Positions 1 to 10,299 of a stretch of 64,000 bases of DNA are shown one piece after another (position 1 is the stretch's first letter; each line of letters begins with the position of its first letter). The notes under the pieces were generated by a model. It was given only the letters and a program-made list of their open reading frames with translations, ran no database searches and was not told the DNA's origin. Both the position numbers and the translations under genes were made by a program. This DNA is from Odontocerum albicorne (Eukaryota > Arthropoda > Insecta > Trichoptera > Odontoceridae), in the NCBI GenBank assembly GCA_949825065.1, contig OX463866.1, forward strand, positions 3,100,409 through 3,164,408, read 5' to 3'.

Positions 1-222
1 AAAAAAATCTTTATCAATTTCCATAGATCCATACTCCAAGAAAGAAATGATGGGTTTATGATAGCTGAAGTATGATACAAATAATTTAGAGTGTAAATTT
101 TCTAAATGACTCGAGAATACTGCGTCGATGGTAGTGCCTGATTTGGTTGTAGACTGGCCTTTGTCAGTGTTCAATTTTAAATTAAATTTTTCATTCAAAA
201 ATCTTATTAATGGTTGAGTTGA
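1..222 (-). pseudogene. Helentron-type endonuclease domain, C-terminal fragment
   Basis: Read on the minus strand this encodes a piece of an endonuclease/exonuclease/phosphatase-like domain, including TTIDAVFS and YFSYHKPIISFLEYGSMEI. The same segment occurs at 9360-9600 with the upstream GDFNIN motif. In insects this domain combination is typical of the C-terminus of Helentron (Helitron-like) helicase proteins. Relative to the 9.4-kb copy this one has small gaps and is cut off where LINE J sequence starts. It is a dead fragment; the family assignment is from motif memory. Confidence 0.6.
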
Positions 223-371
223 AATTAAGAGTTTTTTCAGTCGCTTCTTAAAGCATGCCAAGGACGGAGCGAGTCTTATATTGGTTTGTAACTGATTCCA
301 GAGTCTCATTGCATGCATGGTCAGTAAAGGATGACGTAAAAAAAGAGGAGCGGTGAACTGGAAAGGTCAAT
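223..371 (-). mobile_element. LINE J fragment (ORF C-terminus)
   Basis: Minus-strand reading matches the C-terminal end of the LINE J reverse-transcriptase ORF seen intact at 46936-47682 (LWNQLQTN, APSLACFKKRL motifs). It is joined directly to the Helentron fragment, so this is a rearranged remnant and not a clean insertion. Confidence 0.75.
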
Positions 372-790
372 AGACAATATATGATACAAGACCTGTGTCC
401 GCCCCATAATGACATACAGCATAGAGTCCAGAGCCGACACTGTCGGAACCAAAAATCTCCTTCGAACCAGGGAAATGAAGGTACTCAGGAGTATCGCTGG
501 CAAAACCCTTCGTGATAGAGTACGAAACACAGAAATCCGAAGGATGTGCGTAGTTGAAGATATTGTCAGATGGGGACAATAGAGAAGAAGGTTCTGGAAC
601 GAACATGTATCCAGAATGGCGGAACCAAGAGCCGTAAGAATGGCCAGGGACAGTATCCGCCAAGCGAGCAGACCTCCAGGACGACCTCGCAAAAGATGGA
701 AAGACAGCTGGCAGTTGACGCCACAAGAGGGAAACGATGATGCAGGACCATAACAGGCCAACAGGCCTAAAAGAAGAGGAAGAAGAAGAC
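372..790 (+). pseudogene. RTE-like LINE ORF2 C-terminus
   Basis: Plus-strand translation gives the C-terminal tail of a non-LTR retrotransposon polyprotein: EMKVLRSIAGKTLRDRVRN, then a motif ending VSRMAEPRAVRMAR, then RPPGRPRKRWKDSW, ending in a GAAGAAGAAGA tail. There is an in-frame stop and no reverse-transcriptase core. It is a 5'-truncated, decayed copy. Confidence 0.75.
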
Positions 791-1016
791 GTTCTTAAGA
801 TGTCGTTGAATCTACATTTAATTGGACAGCCACTGCATGCTAGAAGGTGATCGATGTTTTGTAACTTGCCACAGGTGCAAGCAGGGCTGGGCTGTCCGAA
901 CTTCCTCATTTGACTTGGTTGTTGTGGATCCTGTCCACCTTTATGCGGAGTCTCATCCATGTGTTATAGTCGAAGTTTCCTCCAGCAGGGAAGCACTTAA
1001 CAGGCCTGTGGGATTG
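791..1016 (-). pseudogene. LINE C-terminal fragment with CxC knuckle
   Basis: Minus-strand reading has TWMRLRIKVDRIHNNQVK followed by SPACTCGKLQNIDHLLACSGC, the cysteine/histidine knuckle found at the C-terminus of R1/Jockey-type LINE proteins. It abuts the preceding LINE tail-to-tail at a GAAGAAGAAG tract. Confidence 0.55.
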
Positions 1017-1019
1017 TAC

Positions 1020-1567
1020 TAGAGAAAATGTAGCATGGTCCCTGTGACAGTTCACACATTTGCCCCAATACAACCTTGTAACGACGTTCAGTAATTTTAA
1101 TTATTTTATCAACTTTAATATAAGCCTCGATTCTAATAAATAGCAAATTATTTAGGTAAATACATTACATAAAACTAACAATAATGACAAATTAATACAT
1201 CTTGTTACAAATTAGCAAAAATGTGTCAGTTTGTTAAAATCAAATAATATTTGGTGACGTTTGTCAAAAGTCACTACGTTAGTCTGCATTGGCAAGAAAT
1301 GGGGTATACGATAGTTGGATTTTCGATTTTTTTATACCTAAAATTAAATGTTCGTATTTAGTACTATTCATAGTGGATCTTGAACTATTTAAAGATACAT
1401 ACAAATCATTCAATACATTAGAAAGTCAGTATAATTAAAATTTTGGAATTAAAACGTCAGTTTAGAGAAAAACAACGATTCGATTTGTAAAAAAAAACGA
1501 TTTTACCCCATCCCTTTAAGACATGACATTTCAAACGTCACAGTGACCATGCTACATTTTCTCTTTA
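1020..1567. mobile_element. MITE A, copy 1 (GAGAAAATG-end subtype)
   Basis: About 550 bp bounded by inverted repeats: GAGAAAATGTAGCATGGTC on the left and its complement on the right, each next to a TA. The body is AT-rich, non-coding and nearly identical to the next copy and to 63001-63574. The TA flanks point to a Tc1/mariner-type transposase supplied in trans. Confidence 0.8.
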
Positions 1568-2128
1568 GTTCGGAAAATCTAGGATGAACCCTATGACAGT
1601 TCACAAATTTGCCCCAATGCAACCTTGTAACGATGTTCAGTAATTTTAATTATTTTATCAACTTTAATATAAGCCTCGATTCTAATAAAAAGCAAGTTAT
1701 TTAGGTAAATACATTACATAAAACTAACAATAATGACAAATTAATACATCTTGTCACAAATTAGCAAAAATGTGGCAGTTTGTTAAAATCAAATAATATT
1801 TGGTGACGTTTGTCAAGTCACTACGTTAGTCTGCATTGGCTAGGGATGGGGTATTCGATAATTGGATTTTCAAAAATCGATTTCGAAAATCGATTTCAAT
1901 TAAATGTTCGTAATTAGTATTAATTCATAGTGGATCTTGGCATATTTAAAGATAGATACAAATCATAGAATACATTAGAAAGTCAGTATAATGAAAATTA
2001 GGAAATAAAACGTCAGTTTAGAGAAAAACAATTTGTAAAAAAAACTATTCGATTTGTAAAAAAAAAACGATTTTACCCCATCCCTTGGTGACAAACGTCG
2101 CATGGTTCATCCTAGACTTTCCGAAGTA
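1566..2128. mobile_element. MITE A, copy 2 (GTTCGG-end subtype)
   Basis: Direct neighbour of copy 1, sharing the TA at 1566-1567. Ends are GTTCGGAAAATCTAGGATGA and the complement of CTTCGGAAAGTCTAGGATGA. The internal sequence is shared with copy 1, but the terminal ~20 bp differ. Confidence 0.8.
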
Positions 2129-2554
2129 TAGTATAGTCGAGTATTATTATGGCAATTTCAGCTCTCCAGGCCAACACGCGTTCCATTTCTGGTGGTACAG
2201 TCAGACCAATGATTGTCGCCATGAAGCTTCTTCAAGATAGAAGTCGTTGACCCTGCTTCTGGTGCCTGTAATTAATAAGTCAATAATAAAGAAAAATATC
2301 TTTCCGGTTGGTTTGAGGAAATCGCAACGTGACAATGAATCGAACGTCGTATACCATCTACAAAAAAAAGGAATAAATAAATTTCTTGGCTGTGGTGACA
2401 AATAATGGATGTCGAGACATTATGGTTAATAGTTTTCTTGACCTCTTGTCTGGATAATTCATTTCTAAACCCCAGATATTAATCTTCAGGTATTATTTTG
2501 TTATTAAAATAATTGTACGTAGACAAAATTGAATAAACAAGCGAAAAAAAATTA
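2129..2554. other. Unassigned spacer with a 33-codon ORF
   Basis: No repeat family recognised. A short plus-strand ORF at 2149-2250 has non-repetitive, gene-like composition and sits next to an acceptor-like TTTCAG at 2156-2161. It could be an isolated exon or chance. I assign no function. Confidence 0.3.
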
Positions 2555-3031
2555 TTAGGTGTTAAACATAAGTCTTGTCCGTTTTTTTTTCAAATTTAAA
2601 AATGAGCACCAAAAGTAAAACAAAATGGTAAACTATATACGTCATTCCAAAGAAAATTTTCTGCTCTGCAAGATACTGTGTTTGTTTTTACGTTACATAT
2701 ATTATTTTATTTGATTACAAGCCTTCAAAGTGGAATGTCAAGTAGACGAAAGTGAGCATTTTCGACACCTCCTTCTGTTTGCGTTCAATCGAGGGAATAA
2801 AGCTGCCAAAGCTGCTCGCGATATTTGCGAAGTGTACGGTGAAGATGCTATGAATGAAAGGACAGCTCGTCGATAGTTTTTGCGTTTCAAATATGGTAAT
2901 TTTGACCTGAAAGACATGGAGCGTTCGTTGCTTTTACGTTACAATACATATATTATTTAATTTGATTACAAGCCTTCAAAATGGAATGTCAAGTAGACGA
3001 AAGTGAGCACTTTCGACACCTCCTTCTGTTC
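2555..3031 (+). pseudogene. Mariner C, 5'-half fragments (two in tandem)
   Basis: Starts with a terminal-repeat-like TTAGGTGTTAAACATAAG, then a 5' leader and a transposase N-terminus: AARDICEVYGEDAMNERTAR, with a TAG replacing the following Trp codon, then KYGNFDLKDMER. At about 2930 the sequence restarts with the leader and METQV-like start of the same element. Only the helix-turn-helix half is represented. Related halves lie at 39890-40801. Confidence 0.75.
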
Positions 3032-3497
3032 AACGTTCGACAATTGATTTTTGTTGTTTTCACTCAAAACATGTGGAACTCAAGCGCCGAACTTCTGGAC
3101 TTTTCCCATTGATTTAAGATGGCGGTATACAGTCATGTGACTACAATTCATCTGCTCAGCCAATTCTACGGTGGTTTGAAGGGGATCTTTATTAATAATA
3201 TGGTTTAAGCGGTCCTTATCGAAGTCCATTGGTCGTCCGGAACGCTCCATGTCTTTCAGGTCAAAATTACAATATTTGAAACGCAAAAACCATCGACGAG
3301 CTGTCCTTTCAGTCATAGCATCTTCATCGTACATTTCGCAAATATCACTAGCAGCTTTGGCAGCTTTATTCCCTCGATTGAACGCGAACAGAAGGAGGTG
3401 TCGAAAATGCTCCCTTTCGTCTACTTGACATTCTATTTTGAAGGCTTGTAATCAAATAAAATAATACATGTAACGTAAAAGCAAACACAATATCACA
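3032..3497 (-). pseudogene. Mariner C, inverted 5' half
   Basis: Minus-strand ORF reads GEDAM-like DEDAMTERTARRWFLRFKY, LKDMERSGRPMDFDKDRLNH, then VELAEQMNCSHMTVYRHLKS, the N-terminal DNA-binding half of a cecropia/Hsmar-like mariner transposase. The catalytic half is absent. With the forward halves it forms a fold-back. The break lies in an AACAAAAATCAATTG tract also used at 40.2 kb. Confidence 0.8.
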
Positions 3498-3553
3498 TAT
3501 TATGTAAATGAGTGTCACTGTTGATGAGAATGTGCAACGGGGTTTTATAGAGG

Positions 3554-4086
3554 GTCTTTCAAATTGAGCGGGTTTTTTAAAATTCTTGAATAAAACACAG
3601 ATGGCGTCACGAACTTGCCTGTGTCTTGTGACATTTGAGAAGTGTAATGTATGATATTTATAAAAATGGAGTCTTATACGAGTACAATACAACAACGTGT
3701 TCAAATTGTTGAATTATTTTATGTATTGTAATCTCCGGAAACGGTGATGTTAATTGCCCACCCAGATCATGTGATCTGACACCGTTGGACTATTTTCTCT
3801 GGGGTTACGTGAAAAGCCAGGTCTATAAGAATGACCCCCGATCAATTCCTGAGCTGAAGGACGAAATTATTCGCGTTATTGTTGAGTTAGAACCGCAATT
3901 ATGTCAAAATGTTATCGAAAATTTTGACAAAAGTGGACATTCGGGGGATACTGTCTTTTGTGTTTTTAATGTCATACATTATATTTTAATGACCAATAAA
4001 ATGTTTTTTTGAAATCAAAGTAAATTGTGTGTTTTATTCAAGAATTAAAAAAATTTGAATAAAAAAAACCGCTCAATTTGAAAGAC
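3554..4086 (+). mobile_element. Rosa-like mariner, internally deleted
   Basis: Terminal inverted repeats GTCTTTCAAATTGAGCGG at both ends enclose a transposase start (MESYTSTIQQRVQIVELFY, 3667-3723) joined to a C-terminal piece (CDLTPLDYFLWGYVKSQVY, then IPELKDEIIRVI). The middle, including the first two catalytic Asp regions, is missing. TACGAGTA lies in the start region and adds two residues relative to the usual mariner N-terminus. Confidence 0.8.
3677..3684. repeat. TACGAGTA octamer
   Basis: Exact octamer inside the mariner N-terminus. Removing CGAGTA keeps the frame and gives YTIQQRV, a conventional mariner start, so these six bases look inserted at a TA. Confidence 0.5.
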
Positions 4087-4127
4087 ACTTTATTATAAAA
4101 AATCAGAAAGAAGTATCGATTTATTTT

Positions 4128-4305
4128 TTCGTGCTATAACATGTCATCTGTGAGATACAGGCAAAATCTTACTTTACTGGGGACACGACAAATGAAAGGC
4201 AACAAACCCAGACCCATTCAAATTGTATGTCCAAATTAAATTACCTGTAATTTTTTTCGCAAATGATGTATATTTCTTGTCATGTGTAAAATAAATACGT
4301 TTAGA
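4128..4305 (-). repeat. Repeat D fragment
   Basis: Reverse-orientation copy of the repeat seen most fully at 63595-64000; diagnostic pieces are the complements of TTTGTTGCCTTTCATTTGTCG and CACATGACAAGAAATATAC. A further ~65-bp reverse piece (GATGAGAATGTGCAACGGGG) lies at 3485-3553. No coding capacity. Confidence 0.65.
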
Positions 4306-4360
4306 GAAAATACTCTGCTCAAGGGTGTCTGTATTATTTATTTTATTTTTATATATAATT

Positions 4361-5165
4361 TATAGTTAAGGCATTAACATTGTGGAGGTTCAAAGGCATC
4401 GCAATTTGTTTTATCAAACACTGTTTATTCCACTTTTTTGTAACGGTATAACCCTACCGGTTTCAAGGCCTTCCCCTTATCATCAGAGGAACACAAACAA
4501 GACTGAATTATATTCTTATATATTATTTATAGTTAAGGCATTAACATTGTGGAGGTTCAAAGACATCGTAATTTGTTTTATCAAACACTGTTTATTCCAC
4601 TCTTTTATAACGGTATAACCCTACCGGTTTAAAGGCTTTCACCTCATCATCAGGGGAGCACAAACAAGACTGAATTATATTTTTATATATTATTTATAGT
4701 TAAGGCATTAACATTGTGGAAGTTTAAAGACATCGCAATTTGTTTTATCAAACACTGTTTATTCCACTTTTTTATAACGGTATAACCCTACCGGTTTCAA
4801 GGCTTTCCCCTTATCATCAGAGGAGCACAAACAAGACTGAATTATATTTTTTATATTATTTATAGTTGTGGAGGTTTAAAGACATTGTAAATTGTTTTAT
4901 CAAACACTGTTTATTCCACTTTTTGTAACGGTATAACCCTACCGGTTTCAAGGCTTTCCGCTCATCATCAGAGGAGCACAAACAAGACTGAATTATATTT
5001 TTATATATTATTTATAGTTAAGGCATTAACACTGTGGAGGTTCAAAGACATTGTAATTTGTTTTATCAGACACTGTTTATTCCACTCTTTGTAACGGTAT
5101 AACCGTACTGGTTTCAAGGTTTTCACCTCATTATCAGGGGACCACATACAAGACTGAATTATGTT
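4361..5165. repeat. 167-bp tandem array, five units
   Basis: Units begin at about 4361, 4528, 4695, 4861 and 5013, giving periods of 167, 167, 166 and 152. Each has GGCATTAACATTGTGGAGG, ATCAAACACTGTTTATTCCA, CCCTACCGGTTTCAAGG and TCATCATCAGAGG. The fourth unit lacks about 14 bp. ORFs here are repeat artefacts. Confidence 0.9.
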
Positions 5166-5527
5166 CGAACTGGTACCGAGATACACGCTTCTAACGATTA
5201 ACACTCGGGTTGAGGACTTTGGGGTATCGAGGTGAACATCTGGAAAACACATACGAGTATATCTCAAGAATCTCTCCGCTGCTCGCCGATATTGTCTCAT
5301 CTCTCCCTCCACCCCCAGTTAAATCTAAATAAAAAAACAAACGTTTTTCCGAAAATACTTTAAACAAATGTACATTGTTCTCAAAAAAATAAAAATAAAC
5401 ATTGTTTACGAACAATTAAATAAACAGGGTGTTAATTTTCACATATGACATACGGACCAGAAATTTTATTCGTCAAAGACGAAATCCGTTAAATCGATGT
5501 CTGCAAATCAAAGACTTACTGTACCTT
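5166..5527. other. Unassigned spacer
   Basis: No gene or known repeat recognised. Contains one TACGAGTA octamer at 5252-5259. Minus-strand ORFs run from the neighbouring array and lack recognisable domains. Confidence 0.4.
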
Positions 5528-6535
5528 TAATAATCGACAAAATTCCTCCATTTAATTATCAACAAAATTCCTCCGTAAAATTATATCAACGAAATTATTC
5601 CATATAATTATCAACCAAATTCCTGCACATACTTATCAACAAAATTTCTCCATGCAATTATAATTGTCAACAAAATTTGTCTATACAATTATCAACAAAA
5701 TTCCTCCATATAATTATTAATAAAATTTCTCTATATAATTATTAACAATATAATTATGAACAAAATCTCTCCATACAATTATCAACACAATTCTATACAA
5801 TTATCAATAAAATTTCTATGCAGAGTTATCAACAAAATTCCACCATATAAATATCAACAAAATTCCACCACATAAATATCAACAAAATCCCTCCATACAA
5901 TTATCAATAAAATTCTTCCACACAATTATCAACAAAATTCTTCTTTACAATTATCAACAAAATTCCTCTATATAATTGGTTATCAACAAATTTATCAAAA
6001 TTATCAACAAATTTTCACCATATAAATCTCAACAAAATTCCTCCATACAATTTTCAACAAAATTCTTCTATACAATTGTCAACAAAATTCCTTCATATAA
6101 TTATCAACAAAATTCCACCACATAAATATCAACAAAATCCCTCCATACAATTAACAATAAAATTCTTCCACACAATTATCAACAAAATTCTTCTATACAA
6201 TTATCAACAAAATTCCTCCATATAATTATCAACAAAATTCCACCATATAAATATCAATAAAATCCCTCCATACACTTATCAACCAAATTCTTCAATACAA
6301 TTATCAACAAAATTCCTCCATATAATTATCAACAAAATTCCTCCATGTAATTATTAATACGATTCCCCCACATAATTATCAACAATATTCCTTCACGTAA
6401 CTATCAATAAAATCCCTTCATGTAATTAATAATCAACAAAGTCCTCCACACAATTATCAACAAAATTCTTCAATATAATTTTCAACAAAATTCCATCATA
6501 CAATTATGAACAAAATTCCTCCATATAATGAATGG
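5528..6535. repeat. AT-rich ~24-25-bp minisatellite
   Basis: Roughly forty imperfect units of the pattern AATTATCAACAAAATTCCTCC over 1 kb. Variants (CCACCATATAA, CTTCTATAC) recur in higher-order groups, indicating repeated segmental duplication. No coding potential. Confidence 0.9.
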
Positions 6536-7089
6536 ATTTTTCGATAAATCAATTTTCTGGTGTTACCAACGTATTTTAGCACAGTTTGTTGAGCTTCAAA
6601 AGAAAGCTAATAACATAATTCATAAAATGTTGAATTTGAACTGTATTTTTCTTTCCGCATGAATGCCAAGAGTGACGCTCGGTATGGTGAAGTGTGGGCA
6701 GTCTGACTCGAGACGGCCCCGTATCGTTTTTAATCAACCGTGTATATATAATATTATGAAATTATTACAAATTTTAAATCATTTTAACTTAGGTATTGGT
6801 TACTTTTGTGTTATTTTAATTATCTTATTGTGTGTATTTTATTTCATTATATTTTAACAGTATCGTTGATAAAAATTAATAAAAAATACAAAGTGAAAAA
6901 ATAATGGATTTTTTGCAAAATTACAACCATAAAATTCAGTTGTTGACAGTAATACACGCGTAATTTCGATAATAACGACAGTTGCAAAATTTAAAAGGTG
7001 TTGCGAAAATTTTCGCAATTTACTTACCAAAAAGCATCAATAATAATCGGACGCATTTATGCATAAACAAACCAAAGCATTTAAATAAT
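6536..7089. other. Unassigned AT-rich spacer
   Basis: No domain or recognisable family. A short stretch around 6668-6700 (AGTGACGCTCGGTATGGTG) resembles the complement of 41520-41550, so it may belong to an unnamed dispersed repeat. Confidence 0.4.
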
Positions 7090-7640
7090 AAATATAAATT
7101 TTAAATCGAAATCTGTCCAAGCGAATTGTGTTTGTCATGTGCAAGATAAGAATGGGTCTCTGTCTGATAGGAAGTCACTTTTAGCTGGATATTTTCACGG
7201 CTATAAAACTAGAAGCAGATAAACTCTTGGAATCATCCCAAATATTAATTTTAAATTATTCGAGGGATCTTTCTCGTACTCAGCCATCAAATGCTGGAAT
7301 GAGTTCTCCCTGCACTTAAAGGAGCGTTTGAATAGTTGCATCTTCAGAAATGCTCTGAAATGTTACCTTATAAATTTAGTGATTTTTTGTTGTGATTTAG
7401 ACTCTTATTTGCTTTTTCTCTTTTCGCTGACAGTTAATCTGATGTGGTATTTGTGGGTTTGCTTTTTTTTTTTTTTTATTTAATCTGTATGTACAAGGCT
7501 GAAAAATATCTGATGTCATCGCGGCCGGGCTCGCCCTATATTGGTGAGATGGTTAGTTATGAGTTGAACCCACCCCTTTTGATAGCTTTTCTTCTAAATG
7601 TACTATCTACTATTTATCTTGAGATACGAGTATATGTGCG
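7090..7640 (+). pseudogene. LINE K 3' end
   Basis: Plus-strand reading gives a LINE C-terminus, FSYSAIKCWNEFSLHLKERL then FRNALKCYLINL, followed by a 3' UTR. The UTR matches, in reverse, 17715-18470. The TA in ACAAATACCACATC (around 7449, complement strand) corresponds to TACGAGTA in the other copy. A TACGAGTA octamer also lies at 7625-7632. Confidence 0.7.
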
Positions 7641-7800
7641 ATTTTAGAATGTATTATATTAACATACTATGTTGTTATCAATAAAACTAAATTTAAAAGA
7701 AATCTCTACTCCAAGGTGTTCCCTTCGTCATCAGGGAAGCTCAATCAAGAGTCTTGTTTGTGGTCCCCTGATGATGAGATTACACTTTAGGAGCGTATGT
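7641..7800. repeat. Inverted TCATCAGGG motif
   Basis: CTTCGTCATCAGGGAAGCTC is followed about 30 bp later by the near complement GTCCCCTGATGATGAG, giving an imperfect hairpin. The motif is shared with the 167-bp array at 4.4 kb and with 57330-57400. Confidence 0.45.
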
Positions 7801-8100
7801 TCCTTAAAGGAGAGATGATGAGGATGATTTGTTGATAAATAAATACTCGTCGAAATCGGAATGTGTAAAGAGGAATTTTATTGACAGACGTCGGTATTTA
7901 TAATATTCTTGAATGTGTGCGGGAATGCGCGCACGATATATCGCTGTCTCGTTTGTGCGTTTACAATACGATTCTTGTCGCGTGTAGGTATTCATTCTGT
8001 TTTGGGGACCGGCGCGAAAGATGTGTTGCTTTCTCGTTTTAACATGGAATGCGCTCTCCGATTGATAGTGAGTTGAATGACCGATGCATGGACTTTGTTC
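7801..8100. mobile_element. LTR-like fragment related to the 45.3-kb solo LTR
   Basis: The stretch around 7870-7960 (GGTATTTATAATATTC, then GAATGCGCGCACGATATA and TGTCTCG) parallels 45480-45535 of the solo LTR, and ATGCGCTCTCC recurs in both. Ends and a target duplication could not be found, so this is tentative. Confidence 0.4.
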
Positions 8101-8224
8101 ATTGCTTGTCTCGGCTTTGTGAAGCTGTGCAAAGGTCGTCTCGTGGGTTCAGTGACCGCGCATGCGACCGCCACAACACCCTTGAAATCGGTAGGGCTGT
8201 CCATCGTGATTTCTTTCACATCTC

Positions 8225-8880
8225 GTCATAGAAGTATCTGAGAGACATCTCCCAATCTTCAAAGATATCAGTCTACAAGTCCATTGTCTTCCCCACAGTT
8301 GTATATGGTCTAATACTTGAGTTTCCTGTATAAGGTGCATTCAAAACCTTGAAATATTCCACCAGCGTTTCCTTCGCCATATTATTCGGATCTACAAGAG
8401 TGATCATGTTACAAATGTCTCGGTCTTGCAACGCTCAAACTTTAAATCTATAGAAGATGTTGTAAAAGCGAAATTGCGGTGGACTGGACATGTGATACGC
8501 ATGGGCGATCATAGTCGTAGACTCACAAAACGCGTCTTGTATGTGGCAATAGTGAAGAAGCGAAGGGTTAGTGGGCAGAGAAAGCGTTATAAAGAAACTC
8601 TGTGAGAGTCGCTGACTTTATGCGGGGTGCCTGATGACTGGAAGCAGGTGGTTCAGGACTGTGGAGGATGGACCACCATCTGTTCTCGGACTGATGACAT
8701 GTCAACGGTTAAAATTGTGAGGAACAGTCATCGTGCTGTGAACATGCGTCAACATTGTCAAGAAACTCAGCAGGATTTACGTGATATCTGCGTAAGGGAG
8801 TGTGCATCTAGAATCAGGCTGTTTTTTCATAGAAGTTCTCATGATCGACGTGGAAGAGCAGTTCAAGATTGACGCTGTAG
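8225..8880 (+). pseudogene. LINE B, C-terminal fragment
   Basis: Translating across frameshifts gives YKSIVFPTVVYG, FHQRFLRHI, DHVTNVSVLQRSNFKSIEDV, LRWTGHVIRMGDH and SGQRKRYKETL, then VPDDWKQVVQDCGGWT. This is the familiar C-terminus of a non-LTR retrotransposon with a YG...RWTGHV signature. Several stops and shifts make it dead. Confidence 0.75.
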
Positions 8881-9185
8881 TGGCGAGGAGATCCTCAACT
8901 ACGAGACCCAGCAACGACGATCTGAAAACCATAGATTAGTTCTTCTTCTTGAATAATAGCCGTGAACTCTCCTTCATATACTTTATATGAAGGAGTATAG
9001 ATCAGTGTCAAGTGATGTTCATTTCACAAGATTTCGTTACTTCTGTTCACATTGACGACATCGGCGCACTTGGTTGCCGCGTCCGTAGTTTGTATTTTGA
9101 CTATATTACGAGTAAAATAACTCGGCCCGAGACTACCATAGATTTCATATTTTAAATTTTACAAAAAATATTTTTTGTAGTTGTG
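8881..9185. other. Spacer with a stray 145-bp-repeat fragment
   Basis: ATCCTCAACTACGAGACCCAGCAACGACG at 8890-8920 resembles the core of the 145-bp tandem unit at 18730-19420. A TACGAGTA octamer lies at 9107-9114. Nothing else recognised. Confidence 0.4.
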
Positions 9186-9700
9186 TACAAAAAAACAGAT
9201 GCGTGAGAGTCTCGCGTGGTAGAAGAGAAACTTCTTAGCTCTTAGGAAAAGTTGATTTTATGCATTGCTTTTTTTCCATTTGTTAATGATTTTTTTTTTA
9301 GGATTAGGAAATGGTTATGAGGAATTTAATTCAAGAAAATCTCTCTTAATTAAATAAAAAAAAATCTTTATCAATTTCCATAGATCCATACTCCAAGAAA
9401 GAAATGATGGGTTTATGATAGCTGAAGTATGATACAAATAATTTAGAGTGTAAATTTTCTAAATGACTCGAGAATACTGCGTCGATGGTAGTGCCGATGA
9501 TTTGGTTGTAGACTGGCCTTTGTCAGTGTTCAATTTTAAATTAAATTTTTCATTCAAAAATCTTATTAATGGTTGAGCTTCGTCTGAGTTGATGTTGAAA
9601 TCGCCAAATCTCATAAGTATTGGCATTTTGTCTAACTCTTTTTTCAACAATGCTGCACCTTCAATAGTGTACACGCGGCGCATGCGCACACATTTCACTC
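9186..9700 (-). pseudogene. Helentron-type endonuclease domain and 3' tail
   Basis: Minus-strand reading has PILMRFGDFNINSDEAQPLI, FLNEKFNLKLNTDKGQSTTK, then TTIDAVFS and SYHKPIISFLEYG before a run of A. GDFN is the conserved motif of EEP endonucleases. The segment 9186-9360 downstream (GCGTGGTAGAAG, AAACTTCTTAGCTC) recurs alone at 17463-17640. The helicase and Rep domains are absent. Confidence 0.65.
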
Positions 9701-9935
9701 AATACACATAGTACACGCGGCACACGCGCGTAGCGTGTCTATGATGTATGCGACGGAAAAAGTAGAAACGATTCTCCCTCTCTTTCTTCTCAACTCAAAT
9801 GAGTCGAAGAAAGAGAAGCGTCGCGCTGCGCATGCGCGTAGCGCGTTTTAATTTTCGTGACGTTCAGGCCAATCTGCCCTACTGCGCTTATATAAGTTTA
9901 ACTTCAATAAGGTTTACAGGAGATGTATTTTTTAT
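9701..9935. repeat. GC-rich palindromic patch plus Helentron-like end motif
   Basis: Alternating-purine runs (GCGGCGCATGCGCACAC; CTGCGCATGCGCGTAGCGC) surround an imperfect inverted repeat (CTCTCTTTCTTCTC / GAAGAAAGAGAAG). From 9846, TTCGTGACGTTCAGGCCAAT to AAGTTTAACTTCAATAA matches the inverted repeats at 53.2 and 54.7 kb. Confidence 0.55.
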
Positions 9936-10049
9936 AACTGAAATATTAAACAACAGTTCAGTTTGATCCCACCACCACCCACACTTTATGGGGGACAAAA
10001 TAAGCCCCTATCTAGCAATATCTACGCTGGTAGAGCCAAATTATTCTTT

Positions 10050-10270
10050 ATTTTTTATGAGGTGCATGGCTGTGCGGTAACACACGGGACTTCCGAGGGG
10101 AAGGTCATCAGTTCGATCCCCGCACTATGTTACTCCTCTCAATTGACAAAGGTTTTTTCCCATCTAGTATTCAGGAGTATAAGGATACCTATGACTTCGG
10201 TCAGATTTATTCTTTAAAAAAAGGATGAAAAAAAGCATGCCGGTGTGTTCCGATTGTCTCATTACGTTGT
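10050..10270 (+). mobile_element. SINE2, copy 1
   Basis: tRNA-like head with B-box-like AGTTCGATCCCC, followed by CCCATCTAGTATTCAGGAGTATAAGG and TTCCGATTGTCTCATTACG. Downstream parts match 18540-18725. The internal promoter-like head implies RNA polymerase III ancestry. Confidence 0.6.
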
Positions 10271-10299
10271 GCCATCGGGCCCAGTACAGCGATGTGGCC

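Noticed and set aside
319..960. Overlapping minus-strand ORFs at 321-960
   Set aside because: Most of this stretch codes for a LINE tail on the plus strand; only the 791-1016 part is meaningful in reverse.
10057..10130. Functional tRNA gene
   Set aside because: Only a B-box-like region is preserved; the cloverleaf does not close and the sequence continues as a SINE.
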